Below, piece by piece: positions 23,877 through 35,212 of a stretch of DNA of 64,000 bases (positions are counted from its first letter, which is position 1; every line of letters starts with the position of its first letter). The position numbers were made by a program, and so were the translations under genes. Source of the stretch: Scolanthus callimorphus (taxonomy: Eukaryota; Cnidaria; Anthozoa; Actiniaria; Edwardsiidae); the NCBI GenBank assembly GCA_033964015.1, contig CM066912.1, forward strand, positions 32,225,086-32,289,085. The letters are read 5' to 3'. The notes beneath the pieces were generated by a model. The model did not search any database. It saw only the letters and a program-made list of their open reading frames with translations, and was not told where the DNA came from.

Positions 23877-24245
23877 TATTACTAGCGGTTTCTATTGAAA
23901 GTAAAGTGCTGCGATAAATGTAAAGGAGATAGGACTCAATCCGGTAAACTGTTCAGGGAGGTCGTCTCTTCCATGTATAACGCGTTCTTCAAATACATTT
24001 TATCCCCTTCGAATACGATCGATGGTCTCTGTTGTCCATGTCGAAATGTCATACGAATTTGCACATAACAAAGCTGAAAGACTTCTAAAAGCACATTGCC
24101 TTCCTCTTGAAAGATCGCTTAACGACTATCGCCTTGATGAATACTTCCACGAACAAATAAAGTAGCACCTGAATGATAAACTTTCAAACTTACCTTCACG
24201 AAGCAAAGGAACTTTCTAAAACAACGAATAGACTTTCCAAATTCG

Positions 24246-24372
24246 CAAGCAAAAGAACGAAGGGACTTTCCGATAACCGCTGATTACGTAAGGACGATAC
24301 TGCAGGCGTCGGCATGCGCATTCATCATTGGCCGATAGCCGCTGATTACGTAAGGACGATACTGCAGGCGTC
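24246..24372. repeat. Tandem duplication
   Basis: gctgattacgtaaggacgat plus actgcaggcgtc occurs twice about 65 bp apart. Confidence 0.8.
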
Positions 24373-24824
24373 AAAATCATCCATCGCTAGCTAGCCCACG
24401 AAATCGACTTTGCCTTCAGTAATATCGTGCCCCACAGAGATTCCACCGTTCGAAATAGTATGCTGCTCGCTTCGCTCGCAGCAATAACTTTGGAGAGCAT
24501 TGAGTACAAAAAATGAGAATTTATGGCGACCATCATAACGCCGATTGACTCGCGATTGAAGATTCAGGGCTCTGGGGGGATCTAGTTTTTAAAACCCAGA
24601 TTCTGGGTTTCTGGTTTGAACATAGGCGCTGTGTGAAGTTTGACTGAGTTCGATGAGCGCTAAAAGAGTACCTACGAAAAATAAAAAAGTTTGAAAAATA
24701 CCCTTATCTAGTCCTTTAGTACTTTAATAAATCACTCCTAGCATTTTTTCGGTCAGAAATACACTTTTAAGCGAGTTTAAACCAATTTTATTGTCACCTC
24801 TCACACTACTATATGTTCTGGACT

Positions 24825-24857
24825 TGGTCTGCTCATCTCCATCATCGTTGTTATCGA
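24825..24857 (+). pseudogene. Lectin exon-1 remnant
   Basis: cttggtctgctcatctccat and the following catcgttgttatcga match the signal-peptide exon of the lectin genes exactly. The copy runs straight into an unrelated palindrome at 24871 without a donor site. Confidence 0.75.
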
Positions 24858-24870
24858 TAAATATATATAT

Positions 24871-25017
24871 GTTATTTACCGGCTGGAGGTCCGTATAGGG
24901 AAAAACTGTGACCGAGGGCTGGAAAATGTTGACCGAGGCCGGAGGCCGAGGTCAACATTTTCCAGGCCGAGGTCACAGTTTTGCCCTATACGGACCGACC
25001 TAAAGCCGGTAAATAAC
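24871..25017. repeat. Hairpin element
   Basis: Arms gttatttaccggct...ggtccgtataggg...actgtgacc and the inverse near-complement. Very strong palindrome, non-coding. Confidence 0.8.
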
Positions 25018-25222
25018 TTATTTATTTTTTTCCAAATCTAAAATTTGATTTTTTCGATGAAAACAAGCGCGCGCAAATGGTTACCGTGACCTAGGTCAGA
25101 GATAGGAAAATATCGCCCCCGCGCGCGCGCTCTGAGAACCAATCAGAATGCAGAATTCGTTACCGTGCCCTCGAGGAAAAAATAAATTAGTGTATTAACT
25201 AATACATCACTTATCTATAGCA

Positions 25223-25487
25223 ATAGAGCGGATTTCACAGTGACTGTCAAGAGTTGTTATGTAATTGCGATTGCTTTGCGTTCTCATTGGCTACTTGTTT
25301 TTCTCAGCCAATTAAATTCTGTAGTAAATACACTATTGTGTTATTACTTAGTAATTGGTTTGGCTAGCAATTGGCTGAGAAAAAAGCCATTTAGGAGCAC
25401 TTAAGTCATTATTTCTCTAGATTCTGATTGGCTAGTGATTGCTCAATTGCAATTGTTTTCACGACAGTCATGTGAAAACCGCTCTAT
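25223..25487. mobile_element. MITE immediately upstream of lectin 2
   Basis: TIR atagagcggatttcacagtgactgtc versus its near-complement gacagtcatgtgaaaaccgctctat. It ends 76 bp before the lectin 2 start codon, so its right end may lie within the promoter. Confidence 0.8.
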
Positions 25488-25563
25488 CCTTATATGGGGC
25501 TCACATATTTGTTTTGAACGTTTCTGATTTATTTCAGAAAAGTCCTCCTCAAACACGTGAACC

Positions 25564-28368
25564 ATGTATCTAATGAACATGAACTACTGCTGCCTTCTTG
25601 GTCTGCTCATCTCCATCATCGTTGTTATCGAGGGACACCCTGGATCTTCACAGGTATATACTATAGCACCGGGGGGGGGGGGGGGGGGGGGGGGAAGAGG
25701 CCATCATCGTTAGTATCGAGGGACTCCCTGGATCTTCACAGGTATATACTATAGCACCGGGGGGGGGGGGGGGGGGGGGGGGAAGAGGCCATCATCGTTA
25801 GTATCGAGGGACTCCCTGGATCTTCACAGGTATATACTATAGCACCGGGGGGGGGGGGGGGGAAGAGGCCATCATCGTTAGTATCGAGGGACTCCCTGGA
25901 TCTTCACAGGTATATACTATAGCACCGGGGGGGGGGGGGAAGAGGCCATCATCGTTAGTATCGAGGGACTCCCTGGATCTTCACAGGTATATACTATAGC
26001 ACCGGGGGGGGGGGGGAAGAGGCCATCATCGTTAGTATCGAGGGACTCCCTGGATCTTCACAGGTATATACTATAGCACGGGGGGGGGGGGGAAGAGGCC
26101 ATCATCGTTAGTATCGAGGGACTCCCTGGATCTTCACAGGTATATACTATAGCACCGGGGGGGGGGGGGGGAAGAGGCCATCATCGTTAGTATCGAGGGA
26201 CTCCCTGGATCTTCACAGGTATATACTATAGCACCGGGGGGGTGCAGGGAATTTCCTAGGCGCACGCATGGGTGTTCGGACTTCAGATGGATCGCCATGG
26301 GAAATCCGAACACTTCCCGTTTCTGCAGAAATTCCCTGTGGGGGAGGGGGCTCACACAACAAAGCACAAATGAAATTCCATGACTTTCCAAGGACTTTTC
26401 CTGGACTGAAATAAAAAATTCAAGCCCTCAAAAAAACGAGAAACATATTAACTGAAAGTATGGAAGCTGGCCCAAATTTGCCACAAATGAGGGATTTTGC
26501 AATAATTATCAGAGGGGGGTTTGAGAATCCAGAGGGAGGGGGGCATAATCTTAATTTGTGCCTTGACTTGTTTATGAGCCAACTTCTCACTGATCAAGCT
26601 TGTCTGCAAGATGTGCAGAGATGTTGCTTTGTTGAGGAGAAGCTACAATGACCATCCAGGAATTGTTTGTTATAGTTCCAAGATATAAAGCTCGATGAAA
26701 TTCCTGGATGGTCATTGCAGCTTCTCCTAGAAATCAACATCTCTGCAGGTCTCTCAGACAGTTTGATCAGTGAGAGATAAACAGAGTTATCTCTGAAACT
26801 TTGAATCCGGATCGTTGAAACGAGCTTTGAAGTTTTGTTTCATTCCTGACGAGGACGCCCTCGTCAGGAATGAATAAAACTTCAGACCCCTCTCGGGGTC
26901 AGAGTTTTTTTTCTCTTTCTCCGCTTACTAGGGCTAACGCTCATAAGCACACATGGGACATTTCATTAGCACTTTAGCTTTCACACAAGGTTAATTCCTT
27001 ATCTCCACTTTGTTTCTATGTAGTTCGCTTTATTCTCTGATGGTGGCGATCTTGTTGAACACCCCGAATGGGTAAGTAGTTTTCATTAGGTGTTCTTCTT
27101 ACTTTAACCAGGAGGGGGGGGGGGGGGGGGTGACTCTTATTTTTCTGGCCGGGCATAAGAATTTCTGAGTGTGAGCGCTCAGTGACCAAAGACCAATGAC
27201 AAAAGCAACCTTTTCTGAATTAGGTTTTTTTTTTAACGAGGGCCTGCTTTTTTGTAACTTCGTTATCTTTCAACGAAAATCGTTAAAACACGTTTTGGAA
27301 TTCTGATTTCGACTAAGTTGTTGTTGCCATGGTAACGATGTCACGTGACTCATCATCCGCAATCCGTGCAGGTATGTAGAGAAGACGAAAAATAGAAATT
27401 TCTTTTCAGCATATTATCTTTCTATCATTAGTCTTTCTGTATCACAATATCATATAGATAGTGGTTTCAATAAAGTTTTGTCACCCAAACTGAAGCCTAC
27501 AAGCTGTCGGCGCCAAGCATTGTGGCTCATTTGTCGTTGTCGTTGTAGTTGTAGTTGTAGTTGTAGTTGTAGTTGTAGTTGTAGTTGTAGTTGTAGTTGT
27601 AGTTGTAGTTGTAGTTGTAGTTGTAGTTGTAGTTGTAGTTGTAGTTGTAGTTGTAGTTGTAGTTGTAGTTGTAGTTGTAGTTGTAGTTGTAGTTGATTCT
27701 TAGGCAAATGTTCAGTTGATGATTCTTAGGCAAATGTTCAGTTGATGATAAAAAGGCAAATGTTCAGTTGATGATAAAATTCCCGGCGCGCGCTGCTGAC
27801 GAAGATCACTTCACTTTTAGTTCGAGTTTTGCATTCATTTTTCGCTGCAAATGAAATATATTAATACCGAACTATATGTTGTCTGTAAATTTTCAACGCC
27901 TCTTGCACTTTGGTCGCCTGTAGCTAAAATAGCCCACAGCCAGTACGCGCGCGAATCTGTCAGGACAAAGGGCCTCAGCGGAGACGAAATTTAAAAACCA
28001 CAGGTAGCCCGTGTTGATTTATTTAAAAAACGAAACACTTTTTTTAATTAACACAGTTTAACACCGTGATCTGTGAAGGAAACCAGGAGGTGTTGCTGTG
28101 CAAACCGGGCCAAGTAATTAAGATGAACAGTGTGTTCTGGGGGCGTCAGGATCACGTGACTTGCCCAACAGCTCCAGTCGGCTTGACGACGGATCGACCT
28201 TGCGGGAACTATGAAGAAGACACTGCGATGGTCGCTGGGATGTGTACAAACCAAAATGTGTGTGTGTTAGTCGCTTCCAACGCTTTCTTCAATCACAATA
28301 GCTGTGGAAATGTTTATAAATACTTGAAAGTATCTTATGAGTGTGTAGAAGACCCATCCAATTATTAG
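25564..28368 (+). CDS. Secreted SUEL/rhamnose-binding lectin, gene 2
   Basis: Paralogue of the lectin at 12057, about 133 aa. Exon 1 (25564-25653) encodes a signal peptide (MYLMNMNYC..IVVIEGHPGSSQ) and ends at a gtatat donor. Exon 2 (28057-28368) follows an acacag acceptor and encodes a SUEL domain with the same eight-cysteine spacing, SVFWGRQDHVTCPTAP and CGNVYKYLKVSYEC, plus a short C-terminal tail. Upstream sequence (atatggggctcacat) and intron segments (gaaattccat...gagaaacat) match gene 1, so the duplication included promoter and intron. Intron 1 begins with a poly-G minisatellite repeating the exon/donor junction (25613-26243). Coding sequence is intact. Confidence 0.88.
25613..26243 (+). 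repeat. Minisatellite of exon-1 tail + splice donor + poly-G
   Basis: The authentic exon-1 tail is followed by seven tandem units of about 75-87 bp. Each contains the last ~40 exon bases (catcatcgttagtatcgagg...ggatcttcacag), the donor gtatatactatagcacc and a poly-G tract of variable length. The seven extra units share substitutions (gttagt, gactcc) absent from the real exon, so they arose from one mutated copy. Confidence 0.95.
26582..26773. repeat. Hairpin in lectin 2 intron
   Basis: Arms gagaagctacaatgaccatc...aggaatt and inverse near-complement, extended outward by agagatgttg and ctcactgatcaa blocks. Confidence 0.8.
26828..26885. repeat. Short palindrome in lectin 2 intron
   Basis: gaagttttgtttcattcctg acgagg is mirrored immediately; about 58 bp. 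Confidence 0.75.
27541..27693. repeat. (GTAGTT)n microsatellite
   Basis: About 25 near-perfect hexanucleotide copies in lectin 2 intron. Open frames through it (QL, NY or SC dipeptide runs) are artefacts. Confidence 0.97.
27694..27777. repeat. Three tandem 27-bp units
   Basis: aggcaaatgttcagttgatg is repeated three times directly after the microsatellite. Confidence 0.9.
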
Positions 28369-28610
28369 TTACAAGTCGATAATACGTTGTTTTAATAGGT
28401 AATTGTTTTTAGTCAAGTCAAGGTTGTTTAATGTAAAAACAATTACAACATATAATTGTAATAAAAACTGTAGGGTTTTGAGGCTCAAATTTCACTATAT
28501 AAAAGGGTACTGATATGACTGATATTGCGAATTTCACCCGCTTATTATAAAAGAGCAGCAATCAGTTGTTGCGAGAATTATGAGAAAGGGGTACCTTTTA
28601 CTTAATCTAT

Positions 28611-28764
28611 TATACACCTAATTCAGAAGAGGTTGCTTTGGTCATTGGTCTTTGGTCACTGAACGCCTTTGTTTCGTGGTCACTGATTAAGCAAGAATTC
28701 CCCTTTTTCGCGCTATAATTGAAAGACCAAACACCAAGCAAACCTTTTCTGAATTAGGTGTATA
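28611..28764. repeat. Hairpin downstream of lectin 2
   Basis: tatacacctaattcagaa and its exact complement at 28747-28764, with caaagaccaatga-type blocks between. A half copy is near 27190-27230. Confidence 0.75.
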
Positions 28765-29045
28765 AGGGGTCCAGAGAGTGTGGGCGAAGCATTGACATAG
28801 ACGTCATAGACATAGAATTAGACACGTGTTGATTGATACTTTATTGATACCCCCCTCCCCCCCAAAGGAAGTACGGATGTTTTGACCTCTCCCGATACAT
28901 TGGTATTTGTCCAATAAATATTGATAAAATCATAAGCGATAATGTGATCGAGTCTAGTAGTGCTTAATGAAGCTTGCTCTCAATTCTGACCACTTCCGGA
29001 TGTATTTATACATGTCTCTCTGTTTTGCCGCATTAAAAGAATAAA
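28765..29045. repeat. Dispersed repeat, ggggtccagagag family, copy 2
   Basis: Same order of conserved blocks as 16930-17190, with an internal poly-C interruption. Confidence 0.7.
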
Positions 29046-29872
29046 CGAACTATCTTCTGAGTTTTTTTTATCTCATTTTTCATTTTTGATTCACATCTCC
29101 GTACAAAATAAGTACTCCCCCCCGTGCCCCTGGCCCTCTCCCCAACTAAGCCGCCACAGAAATGCCATCAAAAAAGGGCCTCTTGTTTTGGCATCCACAC
29201 CGTAGAAAAGTTAGGCCTGGGCTATAAACGCCGCGCTACTGCCGTGTGGAATTCAATTCTATGAGTTACGTTGGACTGTAGCTCGTCAGTAGCGCGACGT
29301 TTAGAACCACTGCCGCACTAGTGTCGAAAAATCGGCACGCCTAGCCGTGCGTAGCGACAGTAGCGCTTCTGCCGTGTCGAATTCACAGGAGTTTACCGGA
29401 GCCGTTCCTCAAAAATCCGTTCCCCATAAAGAAAATCTGCTGGCTGGAAATTACGAATCTAGAGACCTTCCTGGCTGAGATTTTTAATATACTGGTTCCC
29501 GGCTAGGAAATTTAACCAAATGTTACACGTCCTGGCTGGATTTCTTAACCGCATGCTGGCTGCTCGCTGTTGGCTGTTGTTGCGTGATGTTGACTTCATT
29601 ATTTAGCTGGCAAGTACTTCACTTCCGCCGGCCCATCTAGCGAACGTAAATTATTAACGAAACACAATCAGGTGTCAATGACCAATGACTGCAGTTTTGG
29701 CTGTCACAATGACAGTTACGTCCTAATTCGCTACGCTCAAACGGACGTAAAATATTTTCCACTTTAATGTTTATCAGAATAAACAGAATTAACAGCTATT
29801 TGGTTTGTTACTCAAGCATTTAGAAGCAAGAGCGATTTTTTATTATTAAACTATGGATCTAGTACAGAATAA

Positions 29873-30881
29873 TCATAATCCTAGATGCTTCGATATTTGT
29901 AATCTGCTTTCAACATTTTCTTGTACATACATATCTTTGGAAATATCGGACTTCCATCGGCCATGAAGTTTGAGCAACCTTTCTGAGATATTTTGGTTGA
30001 AATTTACCGCTGCCGTTGCCCCTCCAGACCTGAGACTGTGTAGGCTATATAATTTGGGGTCATATCCGATTTTCAATATACAATCTTTGAAGATTTCTAG
30101 ACATCTTGTGTATGAAATAACCTTTCCCTTAACGTATAACTGTTTGCTGATTTACAAAACGTCAACGCTCTAAACAAAGGTAAATGTTTTTCTGATTTTA
30201 CACATGTAAGCTGGAGGTATCTCTCCAGCAAGGCATAACTGGACAGTACATGGAATCGATTCTACTTATATAAACATAATGTCCTTCTCTATAAACATCA
30301 GTCTTAGATTTGGGAACTAATATACGAACATATCCCTCATCAAATTCTAAGTGATCAGGACATATCTTGAGAAACTCATCCGAGCGGAAAAAACCTGCAT
30401 AAGCTAATGTACAAATGCACGCTATCCTTAAGTCTTTAACATCAGCACTAGAATGAGCGAATTTTTCTATTATTTTACGTATCATCTCTGGAGATACCGG
30501 CAGCTTTTGACAATAGGTTTTTTCAAACGTTTTGCTGCTTCTACTATGTTTCGACATATCGCACTATCTAGTGGATTTTGACTTTGAATGAGAGTAAAAG
30601 AATGAAACCATTTGAGTGCTGCATGAACTAATACAACTGAAGAGTATGATTTCGTATCCTCGTACACCTTGGAGAGATACGTAGCCGCAAGCGCCACTGG
30701 GATGGGGAGAGAGATTCTTGAACCAATCGTCTTGGCCCATGAGATAAACTTCTTGATCTGCTTGGTGTAGGATGTAATGGTGGAGTCTGCTCTTGATTTG
30801 AGTAATAGCTGAGCTATTTTCTCCTTGGAGAGTACATTCTGAGGGAGGCTGTTCCAATCAGTGCACATGTAAAGTATCTGC
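29873..30881 (-). pseudogene. Tyrosine recombinase of DIRS-like element
   Basis: N-terminal SAM-like part includes STITSYTKQIKKFISWAK. Catalytic blocks follow: AYAGFFRSDE (first Arg box), HSLRSGG (HxxR), HGRW and the tyrosine in SKDMYVQE. Frame changes near 30515, 30228 and 30132 each look like loss of a single base. A strong polypyrimidine/tttttgcag sequence precedes the frame at about 30882, so it may be spliced to upstream sequence. Confidence 0.82.
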
Positions 30882-30964
30882 AAAAATGTGTAAAAAACGA
30901 GAAGAAAACAAACAACAAGCTGACATGATAATCTCAAAAACAAAACACTCGTTCTTTAATTCCT

Positions 30965-31086
30965 GGTGCGGGGCCCGCGCCCTCCGTTTTAGCACCATAC
31001 GGGCCCGCGCCCTTGGTCCTCATAATTGGCCAGTGCCATTATACTGTTGAAGGCCCGCGCCTTTCATTGTAGGGCCCGTGCCCATT
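30965..31086. repeat. GGGCCCGCGCC interspersed repeats
   Basis: Four close copies of ggcccgcgcc or gggcccgtgcc separated by 20-45 bp, located between the RNase H and recombinase frames of the DIRS-like element. Function unknown. Confidence 0.85.
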
Positions 31087-31168
31087 AAGTTCTATACATT
31101 ATGTATACCATGTAGGTGATAAATTACTTGCATTGATTACAACAACCTCTCTCTTGTACTCGTTTAAC

Positions 31169-32975
31169 TTAGGAGCTTCTAAAATCTAGCCTTATAGCCA
31201 ATATGTCTCCATAAAACCTTTCTGATCCAAACAGTGAGTTCTTATTTCTGCCATGTTCCAATACCAGCCGACCTGTGGCTTGTATATGACCAATAATATT
31301 TTTATGAAAATCCCTTGCTAGTAATGGCCAAAAATAAGCTGACGGCCAAAAAGGGACTACGAGAGTAGCTACCGTCATTTGTGTACAAAGGTAGTGAATA
31401 GCTCTGGCGATAAGGTCTACAGGGGGTACTACCAAGCAATTTTCAGCTTTAAGGTTTTGAACGAAAACATCTACCCCGGCAGACCCGGGATTCCAATAGA
31501 GTGAGAAGAATCTAGGCAATTTAGTGTTATAGAAATTGGCAAAACAATCTACTGTGTGGGGCCCCCATGTAGAATCAATACGAAGAAAAAAGTCACTGGT
31601 GATTTGCCAATCATCTACATCAATAATGCGGCTAACAAAGTCTGCACGTTCCATGTCTGTTCTGGGCAACCAATTAATATCGAGATCAATATCATTCACT
31701 GCACACAAACGAAAAATGTTAATCGCAATGCGATGCAGATTAGCCTTCATGCTTCCTATCTTTACTATCTGACAAGCGGTTTGACTGTCAGAAAACCATT
31801 TAACGTGTGTACCTTTAAGCATTGCGCTAAACGACGCGATTGCGTATTCAATGGCGGATAATTCTCTCCACGTGGAACTTTGATTGGATTCATGCTCCAG
31901 CCATTGTTTATGACAAATACGTTCACCATCAATGTCTAGAACTGCTCCACAACCTGTAGCGCTTGCGTCCGAGTATACAACATAGTGTGAAGCCACCGGA
32001 GTAGGGAGAACACTTTTTACATTTAAACGTTCGATATTTTCTTTCCAAAATTGTATTTCTCGTATGCAGTAATCGTCCAAATAAAATTTGGAATCCCAGT
32101 CACCTGCTGCAGCTGTAGACATAGAGCAATGTCTGGTCATTATACTTGCCAAATTTCTGAGTACAGGTCCGGACGAAATGATTTTGCCAACAAATGAGGC
32201 TAATTCCCTTGCAGAAATAAAGAACACCCTTCCGGAAATAGAATCTATATGACTTAGAATGTTGGATAGCCTTCTATCTGAAATAGAAATATTCCCTTCA
32301 ATAGTATTCCAACCAATCCTAGCCACTGTATATTCTGACAAGGATCCCAAACAGACTTTTCCTCATTGGTGACGAACCCCGCTCTGTTTAAGTCAGTTTT
32401 AACTTGCTTAGCAACCGTTCTGCAAACATCTCTGTTATCCTCGATTATCCACCCATCGTCTAAAAACAGCGCGATCTTTATGCCTTGGAATCTCCAAAAT
32501 TTCTCCAACGGTTTTAAACACTTAGTAAATACGATGGGCTGGTGTCGAGCCCAAACGGGAGAACAGAGAAAACAAAATATCTTTGGATAGTATCTTCTTT
32601 AAATGTCCAAGAGAACCCCAAATATGTATGACAATCTGGATGTATATCAATATGATGATAACCGCTTTTCAAGTCGAAGGAAATCATATATGCATCTTTC
32701 TTGAAATATGTTATCGCAGTCTTCCAATCTTCGTATTTAATTTTGAATTTAACCAAATGTTTGTTGACAAGACGTAGATCCAGTATGAGTCTTTTCTTAC
32801 CGCTGGGTTGTATAGAAACGGAAAGCGGATTTATTACATATGGAGGAGAATGGACTTCATAAACACGATAGGTGTTGATTAATTCAATAATCACTTCATC
32901 TACAAATTCTGCATGATCCCTGGCTGACTTATTGTTAAAAGAGGAGCTTCTTGGTGGAAATGTCAAAAACTGCAT
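31169..32975 (-). pseudogene. Reverse transcriptase-RNase H of DIRS-like element
   Basis: RT blocks: SGKKRLILDLRLVNKH, ISFDLKSGYHHIDIH, VLPFGLDTSP and ALFLDDGWI (LDD catalytic box). RNase H blocks: VVYSDASATGCGAVLD, STWRELSAIEYAI and WFSDSQTA. The RNase H part continues about 390 codons, ending DILAIRLDFRSS. The RT part is split by frame changes near 32510 and 32350. Fits the DIRS lineage. Confidence 0.85.
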
Positions 32976-33060
32976 CTTGTATCCCTCTTTTATAATGTCA
33001 ATAACAAAATCAGATGTTCCTATCGTGCGCCAGAATTGTAATTCTTTCTCAAATTTCCTT

Positions 33061-33348
33061 TTACAATCGGTATTTCTGTGAATTGCTTGTACTTATAATA
33101 GGTTCATGAAGAGGTACCTCAAAGAAATTATCTTCATCACTTAGATGGTGTTCTGTCTCCTGTTGTAGTAGTTGAGGATGGGCTTGAATAAGGGAAGCCG
33201 GACCTGTTTGTAACTGGATAGTTGGACCACGCAGAAGGCCAGGCTGCTCGGCAGTCCTTCGCCCAGTGGCCAATTCTGTGGCATCTGTGACATTTAAGGT
33301 TTGTTGAACCAGAGTCTCCACGGCCTGAGGAAGATGACAACCCACCAT
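33061..33348 (-). pseudogene. Gag-like zinc-knuckle region
   Basis: One frame holds a CCHC zinc knuckle, CHRCHRIGHWAKDC, followed by a serine/threonine/proline-rich stretch, as in the nucleocapsid part of Gag. It lies just upstream of the RT frame. The 5' part of a gag gene is not recognisable further right. Confidence 0.65.
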
Positions 33349-33399
33349 TAGAAAGTTAAATAAGTGTATTATGAGGGGATGGGAGGGCGGGAAATAATA

Positions 33400-35210
33400 G
33401 CGGTTAAGCTCTTACGCTTCTGGAAATGCGAGAGAGAGAACGAGCAATGCGGTTGTAGGCGTATTTATACAGGAAAATAACCAATCAGATTTGTGAAGAA
33501 TAATCCTGAGGGAATAGCAGGTTTGCAATTAAAGAAACCTTATTTAACATAACAGAGAAAAATACATTTTGAATAAGGGTCTGGAAGGCGGTTGGGCCAA
33601 GTTAAAATGGCGGCCGCTCGCTCGTGGTTCCCTTTCCCTTTGTGCTTGCTACGAAAGCTAAGGATAGCGAGCTCAATAGATATTTAGTGCCCCAGAGCTT
33701 AGACAGAGTACAGCCTGTGTTTCACCCTATGTATTTACGTAAAGGTAAGATTGTATTTGCCTTTTTCAAGATCGTATGCACAAACGAGTATTTCAGTCTT
33801 TGTGATAATAGTCACTGTGCAATTTCGCAGAGTCGAATTATTGAGGTATCAAGGTTGGGCTCCTGATCAAAGTTAGTGAAGCCGGGGTGCCGCAGAGTGG
33901 TGGGTAAAGTTACGCAGTTTCTTATTGAGGTAGGGGCGCGCAGTGAGCCAGGACGTCCCTAAGGTAAGAACTTCTCTGACGCGACTAGGAAGTACATAAT
34001 GCATATACTAGCATTCTCTCTTCAACGAAGGTCATTTGATGTTTAGTCGATTTTTACTTCACGACATATCTCACTTGTCAAGCTTTCTGTTGTTTTAAGA
34101 AAATCTAAAGTTAATATTCAATTCACGGTTCGATATATGCCAGATACTTTTCATCTGCTCCTCGTTCATGTATTCTGGTATGATGTTAATTGAGCAACTG
34201 CAAGTAGATCCTACAGAAATGTTTGTCAGGCAACTGAATCTATAGTAGCAATAGCTTTTTTTTGGGAGACCCTCCTCATGTGAATAGTCTCTGGGATAAC
34301 CCTGTGTTTGTGCTTGCTTGCGATGTTTCCGCGCAGTGTCCCCTAGTTTTTTCAGCAATCACGCCGCAGTGGAAAACAGATGGGTATTCATTGATCTAAG
34401 GAAGCAGTGCTAATTGCTTTGTGTGATGTAGCTTACACAACGGCATCTTTTGATAAGGGACATTTTTTCGGTAGATAATAAACTTGTCAATCAAATGGAG
34501 CACCCAGCATTTTCGATGTATAAAAACTTCGTTCTTCTTTCTACGAACTTCTACGACGTACATGGATTACCTTTCTGGTCAACATTTAGCGTTGTTAGTG
34601 GCTAGTGAATGAATATTAATATTTTGCGTTGGCAGAGGAGTATTGCCAGTCTGCCGAAAGTTTTATCTTTCCTTATTAGTAACAGAAGTCTCCGGGATGC
34701 TTGAGATGTTTCTAGCACACCGCAAGGGAAGTCAAACAATTCGCTACTCAACCCTTAGATAACAAAGCACAAAATGATAATAAGCGGTTCGACCAGCTTG
34801 AACAATAATTGTAGATGATCCTGCTCAAGTCCGAATAATGCGTAGAGCATGTTTTGCAACCATAGTGTGTATTTTTAACATGTTAGTCATCGTTCTACTT
34901 TGTACGAACTTCTAGAGTCTCACATGAAAGGCCTTTCTGGTTATGTCGGCCATATCTAAACAAACATCTATGCGTAGCATTGCTAAGTAACAATATTAGC
35001 TACAATGTGCTCTACATGAAATTTGATCAAAAATGACAGTCTTTCGAATTTCGCGAAACATAATTTACAAGCTATCTGAGGATGAAACCGTGGGTCAAAA
35101 TAACCGTGAAGCAAAAAAGATAACCCATTACGGATCGAGAGCCTTAAAAACCACACCCTTTTCCGCGGCTTTAGTTATTTGTGATTGAGTTCCAATTGGG
35201 GAAATTTGTG
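33400..35210. other. Unassigned sequence inside the 7.7-kb block
   Basis: No supported gene. An ATG in aaaatggcggccgc at 33607 is followed by a possible donor (aaaggtaaga near 33745), but the two are not in one open frame, so a first exon cannot be claimed. Confidence 0.5.
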
Positions 35211-35212
35211 CA

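Larger units (their letters stand above)
29873..33348 (-). mobile_element. DIRS-like tyrosine-recombinase retrotransposon, decayed
   Basis: On the minus strand the order is Gag-like zinc knuckle, reverse transcriptase, RNase H, tyrosine recombinase. This combination defines DIRS-type retroelements, which integrate with a tyrosine recombinase and not a DDE integrase. Multiple frame breaks make it non-functional as read. Split direct repeats or an internal complementary region were not identified. Confidence 0.85.

Noticed and set aside
27450..27733. QL-, NY- and SC-dipeptide repeat frames
   Set aside because: Artefacts of the (GTAGTT)n microsatellite in all frames.
30960..31090. CpG-island promoter in the DIRS-like element
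   Set aside because: The GC richness comes from four short spaced repeats, not from a continuous island.
33607..33747. First exon of a plus-strand gene with ATGGCGGCC start and AAAG/gtaaga donor
   Set aside because: The ATG frame hits a stop before the donor and the donor frame has no ATG; no downstream exon recognised.
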